Assembly: GCA_947088865.1 (NCBI GenBank)
Contig: CAMUHY010000009.1
Location: forward strand, 56,891-120,890
Reading direction: 5' to 3'
Length of the DNA: 64,000 nt
Origin: an uncultured Eubacterium sp.
GTDB taxonomy: Bacteria > Bacillota > Clostridia > Lachnospirales > Lachnospiraceae
The stretch's first letter is position 1. Every line of letters begins with the position of its first letter. Shown one piece after another: positions 1 through 8,136 of this stretch. The notes below the pieces were generated by a model. That model saw only the letters and a list, made by a program, of their open reading frames with translations. It did no database searches and was not told where the DNA came from. The translations under genes were made by a program, and so were the position numbers.

Positions 1-2
1 AG

Positions 3-773
3 AGTGATGTTAATATATTAGCGACAATTAATCCAAAGACAAAGCAGATTTTATTGGTATCTACACCAAGAGATTATTATATTACCATAAGCGGTTTTGA
101 CGAGAGCGGTAATTTAATTACAGGTTTAGATAAGTTTACTCATGCAGGAAATGCAGGGATTCAATATTCAATAGAAGCGCTTGAAAATCTATATGGTATT
201 GATGTGGATTATTTTTTTAAGATTAATTTTGATGGCTGTATCAATATTGTTGATGCAATGGGAGGTATTACCATTTATTCCGATGTGGAATTTACAAATG
301 GTACAAATGCGGCGCCAGAACAATATAATTTTGTGGAAGGTGCAAATCAGTGTGACGGCGCTAAGACGTTAGCGTTTGTAAGAGAGCGCGAATGTTTTAC
401 AAAAGGGGATATTCAGAGAGGAATCAATCAGGAAGCTGCAATCACTGCGATGTTGGACAAGGTAATATCGCCTTCCATACTTTTAAAATATGCAGAAATA
501 CTGGATGCCGTATCGAATATGCTTCTTACCAATATGCCTGTGGAAGCTATAACTGGACTTGTTAAAGAGCAAATTAATAATCCTAAAGAGTGGAATGTGC
601 AATCATATGCTTTGGATTATATAAAAGAGGAGAGCGGAACAAAGCTGTGTAATGTGTATGGTGGTTATAGATGGGTGGCAATACCAGATTACAATATGGT
701 TAATAATGCAATTGAGATGATAAATAGGACAAAAAGCGGTGAAATATTTGATGTTAATGAATATATAAAATAG
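3..773 (+). CDS. LytR-CpsA-Psr (LCP) family protein, 5' truncated
   Basis: LCP enzymes sit in the membrane and transfer polyprenyl-phosphate-linked glycopolymers to peptidoglycan. The frame is open from base 3 and reads SDVNILATINPKTKQILLVS before STPRDYY, so the gene begins upstream of the window and the TTG at 54 is not the start. The core LCP signatures are visible: STPRDYY, then FVRERE followed by GDIQRGINQE, the arginine and glutamine-rich motif that binds the lipid pyrophosphate. The C-terminus is intact. The next gene is a Wzx-type flippase, which fits a role in attaching an exported polysaccharide to the wall. Confidence 0.9.
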   Translation, partial: SDVNILATINPKTKQILLVSTPRDYYITISGFDESGNLITGLDKFTHAGNAGIQYSIEALENLYGIDVDYFFKINFDGCINIVDAMGGITIYSDVEFTNGTNAAPEQYNFVEGANQCDGAKTLAFVRERECFTKGDIQRGINQEAAITAMLDKVISPSILLKYAEILDAVSNMLLTNMPVEAITGLVKEQINNPKEWNVQSYALDYIKEESGTKLCNVYGGYRWVAIPDYNMVNNAIEMINRTKSGEIFDVNEYIK

Positions 774-809
774 ATAATATATAAAATAGCTATTTCATGA
801 AAGTGTGGC

Positions 810-2309
810 ATGGAGATTGGTATTGATATGAGGGAGCAAAAAAAGAAAGAGGTAAGCTTAAAAGAAAATACATTTTATAATATGTTAAAAACGGTATGCA
901 CAATAATGTTGCCTTTGATAACATTTCCATATTCTTCAAGGATTCTTCATGCCCAAAACATAGGAAAAATTAATTTTGGCACATCAATTGTCAATTATTT
1001 TACGTTAATTGCGGCTTTGGGAATTACTACATATGCCGTTAGAGAATGCAGCCGTGTCAAAAATGATGAAAAACAGTTTTCACAGACAGTTAATGAAGTA
1101 TTTTCTATTAATATTGTATCAACGATGGTCTCCTATTTAATTCTTGGATTCTGTTTGATATTTGTTCCAGATTTAAAGGGATATACAACACTTATTCTTA
1201 TTCAAAGTATACCTATTATATTTACCACATTGGGCGCTGATTGGATTAACACGACAATGGAGGATTTTAAATATATTGCAATAAGAACATTGATTGTTCA
1301 AGTGTTTATTCTTTTAGCGATGTTTATATTTGTGAGAGAGGAGAAAGACTATTATAATTACGCCGTTATATTTATGTTGTCAACAAGTGCAGCAAATATA
1401 GTAAATATTTTATATCGAAGAAAATTTTGCAAAACAAAATTTATCTTAAAAATGAATGTAAAAAAGCATATGATTCCTATTATGATGCTGTTTGCAACGA
1501 CTCTTTCACAGACTGTACTTCCCAGTATTGATATGACAATGTTAGGCATCGCACAGGGAGATGTATCCGTTGGTCTTTACAGTACAGCGGCTAAGATTAT
1601 TAATTGTGTAAGTCAAGTCGTTGTTTCTATTGCATGGGTAGTTATACCAAAACTTAGCTATGATTTTGCTAATAAAAATTATAATCGAATTAATGATATG
1701 CTTTATAAAGTTTCCTTGCTTACAATGACTGTTGGAATGCCTTGTGTAGTTGGACTAAATGTGATAGCGCCAGAACTTATTGAGATATTTGGCGGACATG
1801 AATATGTTGGAGCGGCTAGTTGTATGCAAATTATGACAATCACAATGGCAATAGGTTTTGTTGTCAATATACTAGGTAATATGATATTAATACCATCAAT
1901 GAAAGAAAAACAGTTTATGATAGCGTGTGTTGTTTCGGTAGGCGTTAATATAATTTTAAATGGACTAATGATTCCTTTATGGGGAATGAATGGAGCGGCA
2001 GTGGCAACAGTGTTATCTTCTTTAGTGATTGTATGGATTGCTGCTTTAAAATTGGATAAAAATATTCATATAAAAAGTTTAAAAAAGTCATTTGTTGGGG
2101 CATTTATTGGTTATTTTGGCATTGTAATATCTGCATGGCTAATAAAGATATTTTTAAATGGTATATGGATAACAACGATTGCTGTTATTTTCGCAAGTGT
2201 TGTTATATATGCAGTTGTGTTGTTGATTTTTAAAAATGAAATTGCAGTACAGATAATAAATATATTAAAAAAATTTTTTGTTGCTATTACAAAGAAAAAT
2301 AATAATTAA
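810..2309 (+). CDS. Wzx-type oligosaccharide flippase (MOP superfamily)
   Basis: A polytopic membrane protein of about 499 residues with roughly 12-14 hydrophobic segments, matching the length and pattern of polysaccharide biosynthesis/export proteins that flip lipid-linked repeat units. The N-terminus contains the typical LPLITFPYSSRIL segment and later GADWINTTMEDF, both characteristic of Wzx proteins. The ATG at 810 has little Shine-Dalgarno; the in-frame ATG at 828 has GGAG 12 bases upstream and is an equally good start. It follows the LCP gene by 36 bp, so the two are probably the distal part of a capsule or exopolysaccharide operon. Confidence 0.88.
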   Translation: MEIGIDMREQKKKEVSLKENTFYNMLKTVCTIMLPLITFPYSSRILHAQNIGKINFGTSIVNYFTLIAALGITTYAVRECSRVKNDEKQFSQTVNEVFSINIVSTMVSYLILGFCLIFVPDLKGYTTLILIQSIPIIFTTLGADWINTTMEDFKYIAIRTLIVQVFILLAMFIFVREEKDYYNYAVIFMLSTSAANIVNILYRRKFCKTKFILKMNVKKHMIPIMMLFATTLSQTVLPSIDMTMLGIAQGDVSVGLYSTAAKIINCVSQVVVSIAWVVIPKLSYDFANKNYNRINDMLYKVSLLTMTVGMPCVVGLNVIAPELIEIFGGHEYVGAASCMQIMTITMAIGFVVNILGNMILIPSMKEKQFMIACVVSVGVNIILNGLMIPLWGMNGAAVATVLSSLVIVWIAALKLDKNIHIKSLKKSFVGAFIGYFGIVISAWLIKIFLNGIWITTIAVIFASVVIYAVVLLIFKNEIAVQIINILKKFFVAITKKNNN

Positions 2310-2321
2310 AATAATTTTGTA

Positions 2322-3080
2322 TTATAAAAATAAATAATATTCACCCTCTTCATCTTTAAAATGTTTGCATTTTACATGAAATACATCTTCAATAATATGC
2401 TGCTTTAGGAGAACATCTGGTTTTCCTTGTGCAGCAATTTTTCTATTATCCATAACAATAAGATTATCGGCTATGCGAACAGCATAAGAAAGGTCATGAA
2501 TAACAAGAAGAATGGTTTTGCCTTGCTGTTTCAGTTTGTAAATGTCTTCATAAAATTTATGTTGGCGGTTTATATCAAGATAAGTTGTAGGTTCGTCTAA
2601 AACAATAGTATCACAGTTTTGTGCTAAATTCATAGCAAAAAATACTTGTTGTCTTATTCCTCCTGAAAGTGTGTCAGCACACATATTAGAATAGGGGGTT
2701 GTCTCTGTAAAATCCATAGCTTGATTTACAATATCAATATCAGCTTTTTGTTTTTTGCGTGCAAAACCAAGATATGGAAATCGTCCATGTTCTACTAAGG
2801 TTTTTGCAGGAAGCGTAGGAATAATTTGTCGTACTTGCGGCAGAAAAGATAATTGTTTTGCGCGTTCTTTGTAAGAAAGCTGTAAAAAATCACAGCCGTT
2901 TAACAGAATACTCCCCTCAATGACTTTGGATATTCCATAAAGACATTGTACAAGAGTGGTTTTTCCGCAGCCATTAGGACCAATAATACAAGTGATTTCT
3001 CTGGTAGGTGCAGTGATAGAAATATTTTTAAGAATAATTTGATGTTGACAGGAGGCAGTAATATTTTTAAATTCAAGCAT
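2322..3080 (-). CDS. FecE/FhuC-type ABC transporter ATP-binding protein
   Basis: The ATPase of an iron-siderophore, heme or cobalamin-type importer. Walker A GPNGCGKTT near residue 35, signature LSGGIRQQ, Walker B TIVLDEPT and the switch histidine in LLVIHDLS are all present; the length (252 aa) is normal. Its start overlaps the end of the permease gene by 8 bp and its ribosome site (AAAGGAGG) lies inside that gene, so the two are translationally coupled. No substrate-binding protein is found beside them. The substrate cannot be deduced from the sequence. Confidence 0.92.
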   Translation of the reverse strand: MLEFKNITASCQHQIILKNISITAPTREITCIIGPNGCGKTTLVQCLYGISKVIEGSILLNGCDFLQLSYKERAKQLSFLPQVRQIIPTLPAKTLVEHGRFPYLGFARKKQKADIDIVNQAMDFTETTPYSNMCADTLSGGIRQQVFFAMNLAQNCDTIVLDEPTTYLDINRQHKFYEDIYKLKQQGKTILLVIHDLSYAVRIADNLIVMDNRKIAAQGKPDVLLKQHIIEDVFHVKCKHFKDEEGEYYLFL

Positions 3081-4086
3081 TGAGACGACGTCCTCCTTTC
3101 TTTTTCATTAATAAGTACAGGAAAAATGGACCACCAATAAAAGATAGTATAATACCTACGGGCAATTCATATGGTGATAAAATAACTTTTCCAATTAAGT
3201 CACATGACAATACAGCAATAGGACCAAGCAGCGCACTGCATGGAAGAAGCAATCTGGAATCATTGCCAAAAAGGTGGCGGCATATGTGAGGGACGATAAG
3301 TCCTACAAAGCTGATTAATCCAGCATAGCTTACAACACAGCCTGCCATAATGCTAGAAAGCATAAGCAAAATAAATCGAACGACAGATACATTGACACCA
3401 AGCGAGCGTGCTATATCATCACCAAGATTTAATATATTTAGCAGTCTGGATAAAGCAATGGAAATTATCACAGCTAGGGTAATGCAAACGGCAGGCAAAA
3501 AAAGTCCTTTCATTGTAAGTCCTGTGAGAGAACCCACCATAAAAGACGTAATATTAATAGTGATATCCGTATCAAGCAGTTTTAGTGTGTTAATGCCAGA
3601 ATTTAAAAATGTAGAGACAGTAATACCAGCTAGAATAATTGTTGTGCGGGAACTATCTGCAAAATAGGCGAGTAAAAATATAAGTAAACTTGTTATAAAT
3701 GCGCCTGCAAATGCAAATATAGGCATAGCCGTTAAATTTGCAGGCAGTAAAATCATGGAAAGCATAACAGCAAATCCAGCGCCGGAGTTAATTCCTATTG
3801 TGTTTGGGCTGGCAAGAGAATTGTTCATTACATTTTGAAGAATTACACCTGAACAAGCAAGTCCCATACCAGCAAACAGCCCGCCAACCATTCGAGGAAG
3901 GCGGACTGTTGTAATTAATGTGTAGGTGACAGATGATTTATCATCGCCAAACAGACAATTTATAATGTCCACCGGATTTAATTGTACACTTCCAATCATT
4001 ATATTAAGGAAAATAGAAAAAATTAATATAATCATCAGAATTGTTATCATTAGTGGAGCATTGATGCCTGTTTTTTGATTTTTCAT
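3073..4086 (-). CDS. FecCD-family ABC transporter permease
   Basis: A hydrophobic BtuC/FecCD-type permease of about 337 residues with some ten membrane spans. Recognisable family motifs are RLPRMVGGLFAGMGLACSG in the first third and GLIVPHICRHLFG in the last third, the coupling-helix region that contacts the ATPase. An ATG at 4098 would add four residues, but GGAGG lies between it and the ATG at 4086, so 4086 is the better start. It forms one import unit with the downstream ATPase; the missing binding protein must be encoded elsewhere. Confidence 0.9.
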   Translation of the reverse strand: MKNQKTGINAPLMITILMIILIFSIFLNIMIGSVQLNPVDIINCLFGDDKSSVTYTLITTVRLPRMVGGLFAGMGLACSGVILQNVMNNSLASPNTIGINSGAGFAVMLSMILLPANLTAMPIFAFAGAFITSLLIFLLAYFADSSRTTIILAGITVSTFLNSGINTLKLLDTDITINITSFMVGSLTGLTMKGLFLPAVCITLAVIISIALSRLLNILNLGDDIARSLGVNVSVVRFILLMLSSIMAGCVVSYAGLISFVGLIVPHICRHLFGNDSRLLLPCSALLGPIAVLSCDLIGKVILSPYELPVGIILSFIGGPFFLYLLMKKKGGRRLNA

Positions 4087-4173
4087 TAAATCCTCCATTT
4101 TATTTTTGCAAGTAATAAGTCAAATGTTATGCTAAATTATATTAGTAAATGAATTTTTTATATTATAATTATA

Positions 4174-5550
4174 TTATAATTCAACTTTAGGCAGACCTGC
4201 AAATCCAACAGCAAGGTCATCTTCCGTAGGAATATAATCATCCATTAAGCCGTCATTAAATTTTTGGTAAGCAACCAAATCAAAATAGCCAGTTCCTGTA
4301 AGTCCAAAAACAATCGTTTTGTCTTCGCCGCTTTTTTTACATTTAAGAGCTTCATCAATGGCAACTTTGATAGCGTGACTGCTTTCAGGAGCAGGAAGAA
4401 TGCCCTCCACTCTAGCAAATTGAGTAGCCGCTTTAAATACAGATGTCTGTTCAACAGAGACAGCTTCCATTAGTTTATCATCATATAATTGTGATACAAC
4501 AGAACTCATGCCATGATAGCGCAGACCGCCAGCATGATTTGATGAAGGAATAAAGCCACTGCCCAAAGTATACATTTTAGCTAATGGACATATCATACCT
4601 GTATCACAGAAATCATATGCGTAGCGTCCTCTTGTAAGGCTTGGACAGCTTGCTGGTTCTACGGCAATAAAATGATAATTCTTTTCACCGCGAAGTTTCT
4701 CGCCCATAAATGGAGAGATAAGACCGCCTAAATTAGAACCGCCGCCAGCACAACCGATAATAATATCTGGAGTGATATTATATTTGTCTAAAGCGGCTTT
4801 TGTCTCAAGACCAATAATAGATTGGTGAAGTAGTACTTGAGTGAGTACAGAGCCAAGCACATAGCGATATCCTTCTAAAGAAGTAGCCGTTTCAACGGCT
4901 TCAGAGATTGCACAGCCAAGACTGCCTGTTGTGCCTGGATGTTTTGCAAGAATTTTGCGTCCAACATTGGTTGTCTCAGAAGGCGAAGGTGTTACATTGG
5001 CCCCATAAGTACGCATAACTTCACGTCGAAATGGCTTTTGCTCATAAGAACATTTAACCATATATACTTTGCAGTCAAGACCAAAATAAGAACATGCCAT
5101 AGATAGAGCCGTTCCCCATTGACCGGCGCCCGTTTCTGTTGTCACGCCTTTTAATCCCTGTTTTTTGGCATAGTAAGCCTGAGCGATTGCGGAATTAAGC
5201 TTATGGCTTCCAGAAGTATTGTTGCCCTCAAATTTATAGTAAATTTTGGCGGGCGTATCAAGCGCTTTTTCTAAACAGTAAGCACGAACAAGCGGAGAAG
5301 GGCGATACATTTTGTAAAAGTCTTGAATTTCTATCGGAATGTCAAAATATGGTGTTGTATCATCTAATTCCTGCTGTACCAATTCATCGCAAAATATGGT
5401 TGATAGCTCAGCGGCAGTCATTGGCTTTAATGTTGCAGGATTGAGCAGAGGAGCTGGTTTATTTTTCATATCAGCTCGTACATTGTACCATTGTTTTGGC
5501 ATTTCATTTTCTTCCAAATAAATTTTGTAAGGAATTTTGTTATCAGACAT
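4174..5550 (-). CDS. TrpB2-type tryptophan synthase beta-like PLP enzyme
   Basis: A 458-residue fold-type II PLP enzyme of the TrpB2 class, which is longer than the usual TrpB1. The PLP lysine is in NNTSGSHKLNSA, preceded by RPSPLVRA, and the phosphate-binding loop is IIGCAGGGSNLGG. TETGAGQWG is also typical. Some TrpB2 proteins make tryptophan from indole and serine without TrpA, others have unrelated jobs; no trpA, trpC or trpE is near. It sits between an oxidoreductase and an ABC importer on the same strand. Its leader (5559-5635) carries one of the five pseudoknot-type elements described below. Confidence 0.88.
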   Translation of the reverse strand: MSDNKIPYKIYLEENEMPKQWYNVRADMKNKPAPLLNPATLKPMTAAELSTIFCDELVQQELDDTTPYFDIPIEIQDFYKMYRPSPLVRAYCLEKALDTPAKIYYKFEGNNTSGSHKLNSAIAQAYYAKKQGLKGVTTETGAGQWGTALSMACSYFGLDCKVYMVKCSYEQKPFRREVMRTYGANVTPSPSETTNVGRKILAKHPGTTGSLGCAISEAVETATSLEGYRYVLGSVLTQVLLHQSIIGLETKAALDKYNITPDIIIGCAGGGSNLGGLISPFMGEKLRGEKNYHFIAVEPASCPSLTRGRYAYDFCDTGMICPLAKMYTLGSGFIPSSNHAGGLRYHGMSSVVSQLYDDKLMEAVSVEQTSVFKAATQFARVEGILPAPESSHAIKVAIDEALKCKKSGEDKTIVFGLTGTGYFDLVAYQKFNDGLMDDYIPTEDDLAVGFAGLPKVEL

Positions 5551-5558
5551 TGTTTTAT

Positions 5559-5635
5559 CCTCGTTTCTGCGCTGCTTTTATAATTAAAATTATTGTGTAA
5601 ACAAGTCTGTGATTGCAGCACGGACACAAACTTGT
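5559..5635 (-). promoter_or_regulatory. Pseudoknot-type 5' leader element, copy 1 (before trpB2-like gene)
   Basis: On the minus strand an 11-bp hairpin (arms at plus 5625-5635 and 5601-5611, one G-U pair) has a loop containing GTGCTGC (5615-5621). This pairs over seven positions with GCAGCGC at 5569-5575, just before the GAGG ribosome site and 19-20 bases before the start codon. The arrangement is shared with four other leaders in the window. Confidence 0.6.
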
Positions 5636-5647
5636 AAAATATAAAAG

Positions 5648-6667
5648 TTACTGCTTGGCATTGGTTACGCCACTTTTCCACACTCTATTTTTATCAGAAT
5701 AAAGTGTTGTTATTTTATTATCTTCTATTTGATTCATCAAGATTGAAAGATAGGCATCTTCAAGAGCTTCTCTCATAGGATAAATTTCTTTTCCAGTATT
5801 GATGTAATTCATCATTCCAAATAAAATATCAGTAATTGCTGCTTCATCTGCTGTTAAGTTGAATGTTTCATAAGGATTTTTATAATCAATATTTTGGGTG
5901 CAAGCAATATTATTTTCATTGAGATAATATAGTTTGTCGTTGATAATTTCTCCTCTTGTTCCGCGAACATTCAAATACCGATTGCGAATTTCACTGCGAT
6001 ATTGGTCTGACATAAAATCATAAAATGCGACTTTGCCGCTTTCATATTCTATAATCAAATGTTTTTCTTCTTTATCTGCAACTTGTCCATCTGTTAATGT
6101 TTCATATCGGGTTTTGGTGTTGGTTACAGGAAGCATAAATATTTTGCCTGAAATCGTTACATCTTCTAAGCCAACTTGCAGCAATCGTCGGATGATACTG
6201 ATTGCATGGTAGTCGTGCATGGCAGAAATCGTTATTGATACAGGAGTTCCTATAATTCCAGATTCAACAAGATTGATTATTTTACGGTTTAGCGGAGATA
6301 AAAAATATTGTTCAGCTACTTGTAATTTTGAACCATTTTGACACATATTCCATATAGTATCTAACGATTTTTTGTCAAGTGCTATTGGCGTTTCTGATAG
6401 AACAGGAAATCCATAAGACAGCCAATGTACACAAGTGTCATACATATTTACTTTAGAAACTGCCGATACAATAAAATCAGGTTTTTTTGCAATAACATCT
6501 GCTTCGTCACAGGTTGTATAAATTTGATATTTCTCTGCAAATGTATCTGCTTTTTCTTTTGTTCGGCAAAGTAATGCACACATTTCAAAATGGTCGGGCA
6601 TAGCTTTTGCAATTCGCACATAAAATAAACTTCGCCAGCCAGAACCTATAATAGCAAATCGAATCAT
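5648..6667 (-). CDS. Gfo/Idh/MocA family oxidoreductase
   Basis: A 339-residue NAD(P)-dependent dehydrogenase-like protein. The N-terminal Rossmann fold begins FAIIGSGWRSLF, followed by VSAVSKVNMY and a SETPIALD segment corresponding to the EKP-type motif of the family, here with the lysine replaced. The motif VAEQY and the HDYHAISIIRRLL region are typical of a Firmicutes subgroup that resembles thiazolinyl imide reductases; the substrate is unknown. It is the first gene after a good promoter and is followed by the TrpB2-like gene 97 bp on, so these may be one pathway. Confidence 0.82.
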   Translation of the reverse strand: MIRFAIIGSGWRSLFYVRIAKAMPDHFEMCALLCRTKEKADTFAEKYQIYTTCDEADVIAKKPDFIVSAVSKVNMYDTCVHWLSYGFPVLSETPIALDKKSLDTIWNMCQNGSKLQVAEQYFLSPLNRKIINLVESGIIGTPVSITISAMHDYHAISIIRRLLQVGLEDVTISGKIFMLPVTNTKTRYETLTDGQVADKEEKHLIIEYESGKVAFYDFMSDQYRSEIRNRYLNVRGTRGEIINDKLYYLNENNIACTQNIDYKNPYETFNLTADEAAITDILFGMMNYINTGKEIYPMREALEDAYLSILMNQIEDNKITTLYSDKNRVWKSGVTNAKQ

Positions 6668-6717
6668 ATTGTTGTCTTCCTTTCTGAAGGCATAAACGTA
6701 ATTTTTTTACCAATCCA

Positions 6718-6746
6718 ATGATAAGAAGTTTTTATAAAAATGTCAA
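6718..6746 (-). promoter_or_regulatory. Sigma-A promoter for the oxidoreductase-trpB2-ABC operon
   Basis: On the minus strand, TTGACA (plus 6741-6746), a 17-bp spacer and TATCAT (6718-6723) lie about 50 bp upstream of the oxidoreductase start. This is close to consensus. It runs back-to-back with the promoter of the antitoxin RNA at 6767-6795. Confidence 0.7.
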
Positions 6747-6766
6747 TGATAATTGTAAAAACGATA

Positions 6767-6795
6767 TTGCACCTTATTAAAAGATATGATATAGT
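6767..6795 (+). promoter_or_regulatory. Promoter of antisense RNA (antitoxin)
   Basis: TTGCAC at 6767-6772, a 17-bp spacer and TATAGT at 6790-6795, with no coding gene downstream on this strand until 7238. It would start a transcript near 6802 running towards the toxin gene. Confidence 0.6.
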
Positions 6796-6801
6796 GAAAA
6801 T

Positions 6802-6906
6802 ACAAAAAGGGAAAGCCATAAAGCGGCTACCCTCATGATATGCTGAAACCTTTTATAAGGTCAGTTGCCAGCTATTTGGGGTAGTTGGCGACTTATTTCT
6901 TTTTCT
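6802..6906 (+). ncRNA. Predicted antisense RNA antitoxin
   Basis: A transcript of about 100 nt is predicted. It holds a hairpin GGGAAAGCC/GGCTACCC (6809-6832), a small ACCTT/AAGGT hairpin, and a final stem GTTGCCAGCTA with TAGTTGGCGAC (6864-6892) followed by a T-rich tail. Its 3' end overlaps the stop codon and 3' untranslated region of the convergent toxin gene, as in TxpA/RatA and BsrE/SR5 type I systems. The arrangement is visible; RNA function is inferred. Confidence 0.55.
6806..6832 (-). terminator. Terminator of toxin mRNA
   Basis: On the minus strand GGGTAGCC and GGCTTTCCC form a stem that is followed by a run of five T, about 60 bp beyond the toxin stop codon. Confidence 0.6.
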
Positions 6907-6985
6907 CTTTAAAGATTGTATAGCACAATCCAACAAGAGCAACAATAAAAATACCTGTTTGAATTAAATCAGCGTATGTAATCAT
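6893..6985 (-). CDS. Type I toxin, putative holin-like toxin (Hol-Tox family)
   Basis: A 30-residue peptide, MITYADLIQTG followed by a hydrophobic stretch and ending FKEKKK: a short N-terminus, one membrane span and a basic tail, the pattern of the Firmicutes holin-like type I toxins. The ATG at 6985 has an ideal AAAGGAGGGCG ribosome site seven bases upstream; a longer reading frame from 7078 has none and covers only leader. The leader contains GCCCTCC 12 bases before the ribosome site, able to pair perfectly with GGAGGGC and hide it, and a further upstream GGAGGG that could compete. Convergent antisense RNA lies at its 3' end. Confidence 0.72.
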   Translation of the reverse strand: MITYADLIQTGIFIVALVGLCYTIFKEKKK

Positions 6986-6993
6986 TGTATCGC

Positions 6994-7031
6994 CCTCCTT
7001 TCGTAAGAATGGAGGGCTTAAAAAACCCTCC
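6994..7031 (-). promoter_or_regulatory. Ribosome-site sequestering hairpin in toxin leader
   Basis: On the minus strand the order is GGAGGG, then GCCCTCC, then GGAGGGC (the toxin ribosome site). The middle segment can pair with either flank: a perfect 7-bp stem with the ribosome site, or a 6-bp stem with the upstream copy, giving two exclusive structures. Confidence 0.6.
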
Positions 7032-7084
7032 AAAATAAAATAAGAGGGTAAGCCGCCTATGGCTCTATGGTTTCCCATGATGAT

Positions 7085-7113
7085 AATATAACATAGGTTT
7101 TAACACATAACAA
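7085..7113 (-). promoter_or_regulatory. Promoter of toxin mRNA
   Basis: On the minus strand, TTGTTA (plus 7108-7113), a 17-bp spacer and TATATT (7085-7090). It would start transcription about 95 bases before the toxin start, leaving a structured leader. Confidence 0.6.
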
Positions 7114-7167
7114 TAGATTTTAAGTTTATATAAAAAAGATATTTTTTGTTAAAAATTTCTATATGAA

Positions 7168-7197
7168 TTGACGAAATGCTAAAAAGAATGATATGAT
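7168..7197 (+). promoter_or_regulatory. Promoter of SDR gene
   Basis: TTGACG at 7168-7173, 18-bp spacer, TATGAT at 7192-7197, about 40 bp upstream of the SDR start codon. Confidence 0.55.
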
Positions 7198-7237
7198 AAA
7201 ATTGCAAAATAAATAAGAAAGGTGTGGGAATTTTTAC

Positions 7238-7996
7238 ATGAAATTTGAAAACAAGAGTGTCGTTGTAACTGGAGCAAGTTCTGGAATGGGGAGACAGATT
7301 GCTTTGGATTTTGCGAAAGAAGGGGCAACCGTTATTGCAGTTGCACGCAGAAAAGAACGTTTGGAAGAGCTTGTAAAAGAGTCTGAGCCATTGGCAGGTA
7401 AGATTCTTTTATATGTTGGCGATGTATCATCAGAAGAAGTCAATGAAGGCATGATTGAATATGCTGTAAAAGAGTGCGGAAAGTTAGATATATTGGTGAA
7501 TAATGCTGGTGTTATGGACGAGTTTACTCCTGTGGGAGATATGAGCAATGATTTATGGAAAAAAATAATGTCTATCAATCTTGATGGTCCAGTATATGCA
7601 ATGCGCAAAGCTGTTCAGGTAATGAGCGGACAGGAAAATGGAGGAAATATTGTTAATGTAGCATCTATTGGCGGTGTTAATGGCTGTCGTGCTGGTGCAG
7701 CATACACAGCTTCTAAACATGCGTTGGTAGGTATATCAAAAAATACAGCATATATGTACGCAGGAAAGATTCGCTGTAATGTTATCTGTCCAGGAGGAGT
7801 AGAGACGGAAGTTATGCAAAGTCAAACCAATATCAACCAGTTTGGTATGGGCAGAATTATGGCAGGATTGGACAAGTCTATTCCACAGGGAAAGGTAGAA
7901 GATATTTCTTCAGCAGTGCTTTATGTAGCAAGTGATGATGCAAAGTTTATGACAGGTTCTGTTGTTGTAATTGATGGAGGAGTAAGCTGCAATTAA
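7238..7996 (+). CDS. Short-chain dehydrogenase/reductase (SDR)
   Basis: A classical SDR of 252 residues that uses NAD(P)H to oxidise or reduce an alcohol or ketone. The cofactor motif TGASSGMG is at residues 11-18, NNAGVMD near 88, the catalytic serine in NVASIGG, and the tyrosine-lysine pair in YTASK; the C-terminus MTGSVVVIDGG is typical of FabG-like members. The arginine pair in AVARRKERL after the second beta strand suggests NADPH preference. The substrate is unknown. It stands alone, with a promoter upstream and a bidirectional terminator downstream. Confidence 0.9.
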   Translation: MKFENKSVVVTGASSGMGRQIALDFAKEGATVIAVARRKERLEELVKESEPLAGKILLYVGDVSSEEVNEGMIEYAVKECGKLDILVNNAGVMDEFTPVGDMSNDLWKKIMSINLDGPVYAMRKAVQVMSGQENGGNIVNVASIGGVNGCRAGAAYTASKHALVGISKNTAYMYAGKIRCNVICPGGVETEVMQSQTNINQFGMGRIMAGLDKSIPQGKVEDISSAVLYVASDDAKFMTGSVVVIDGGVSCN

Positions 7997-8064
7997 GTCT
8001 TTATAAAGAGTATTGCAATAGTTTTATAAAACAAAAACAAAAATAAAAATAGAATAAATTGAAA

Positions 8065-8115
8065 AAGTATGTCTATAAAGTTTATTGTAAAATAAATCAT
8101 AAGACATACTTTTTT
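8065..8115. terminator. Bidirectional terminator between convergent genes
   Basis: AAGTATGTCT (8065-8074) pairs perfectly with AGACATACTT (8102-8111), flanked by A-rich and T-rich runs, between the SDR gene and the convergent methyltransferase gene. Confidence 0.7.
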
Positions 8116-8136
8116 ATTGTATATAAAATTGTAATA

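Noticed and set aside
7234-7608. Long antisense reading frame opposite the SDR gene
   Set aside because: It lacks a ribosome site and mirrors the SDR codons; the SDR has all family motifs.
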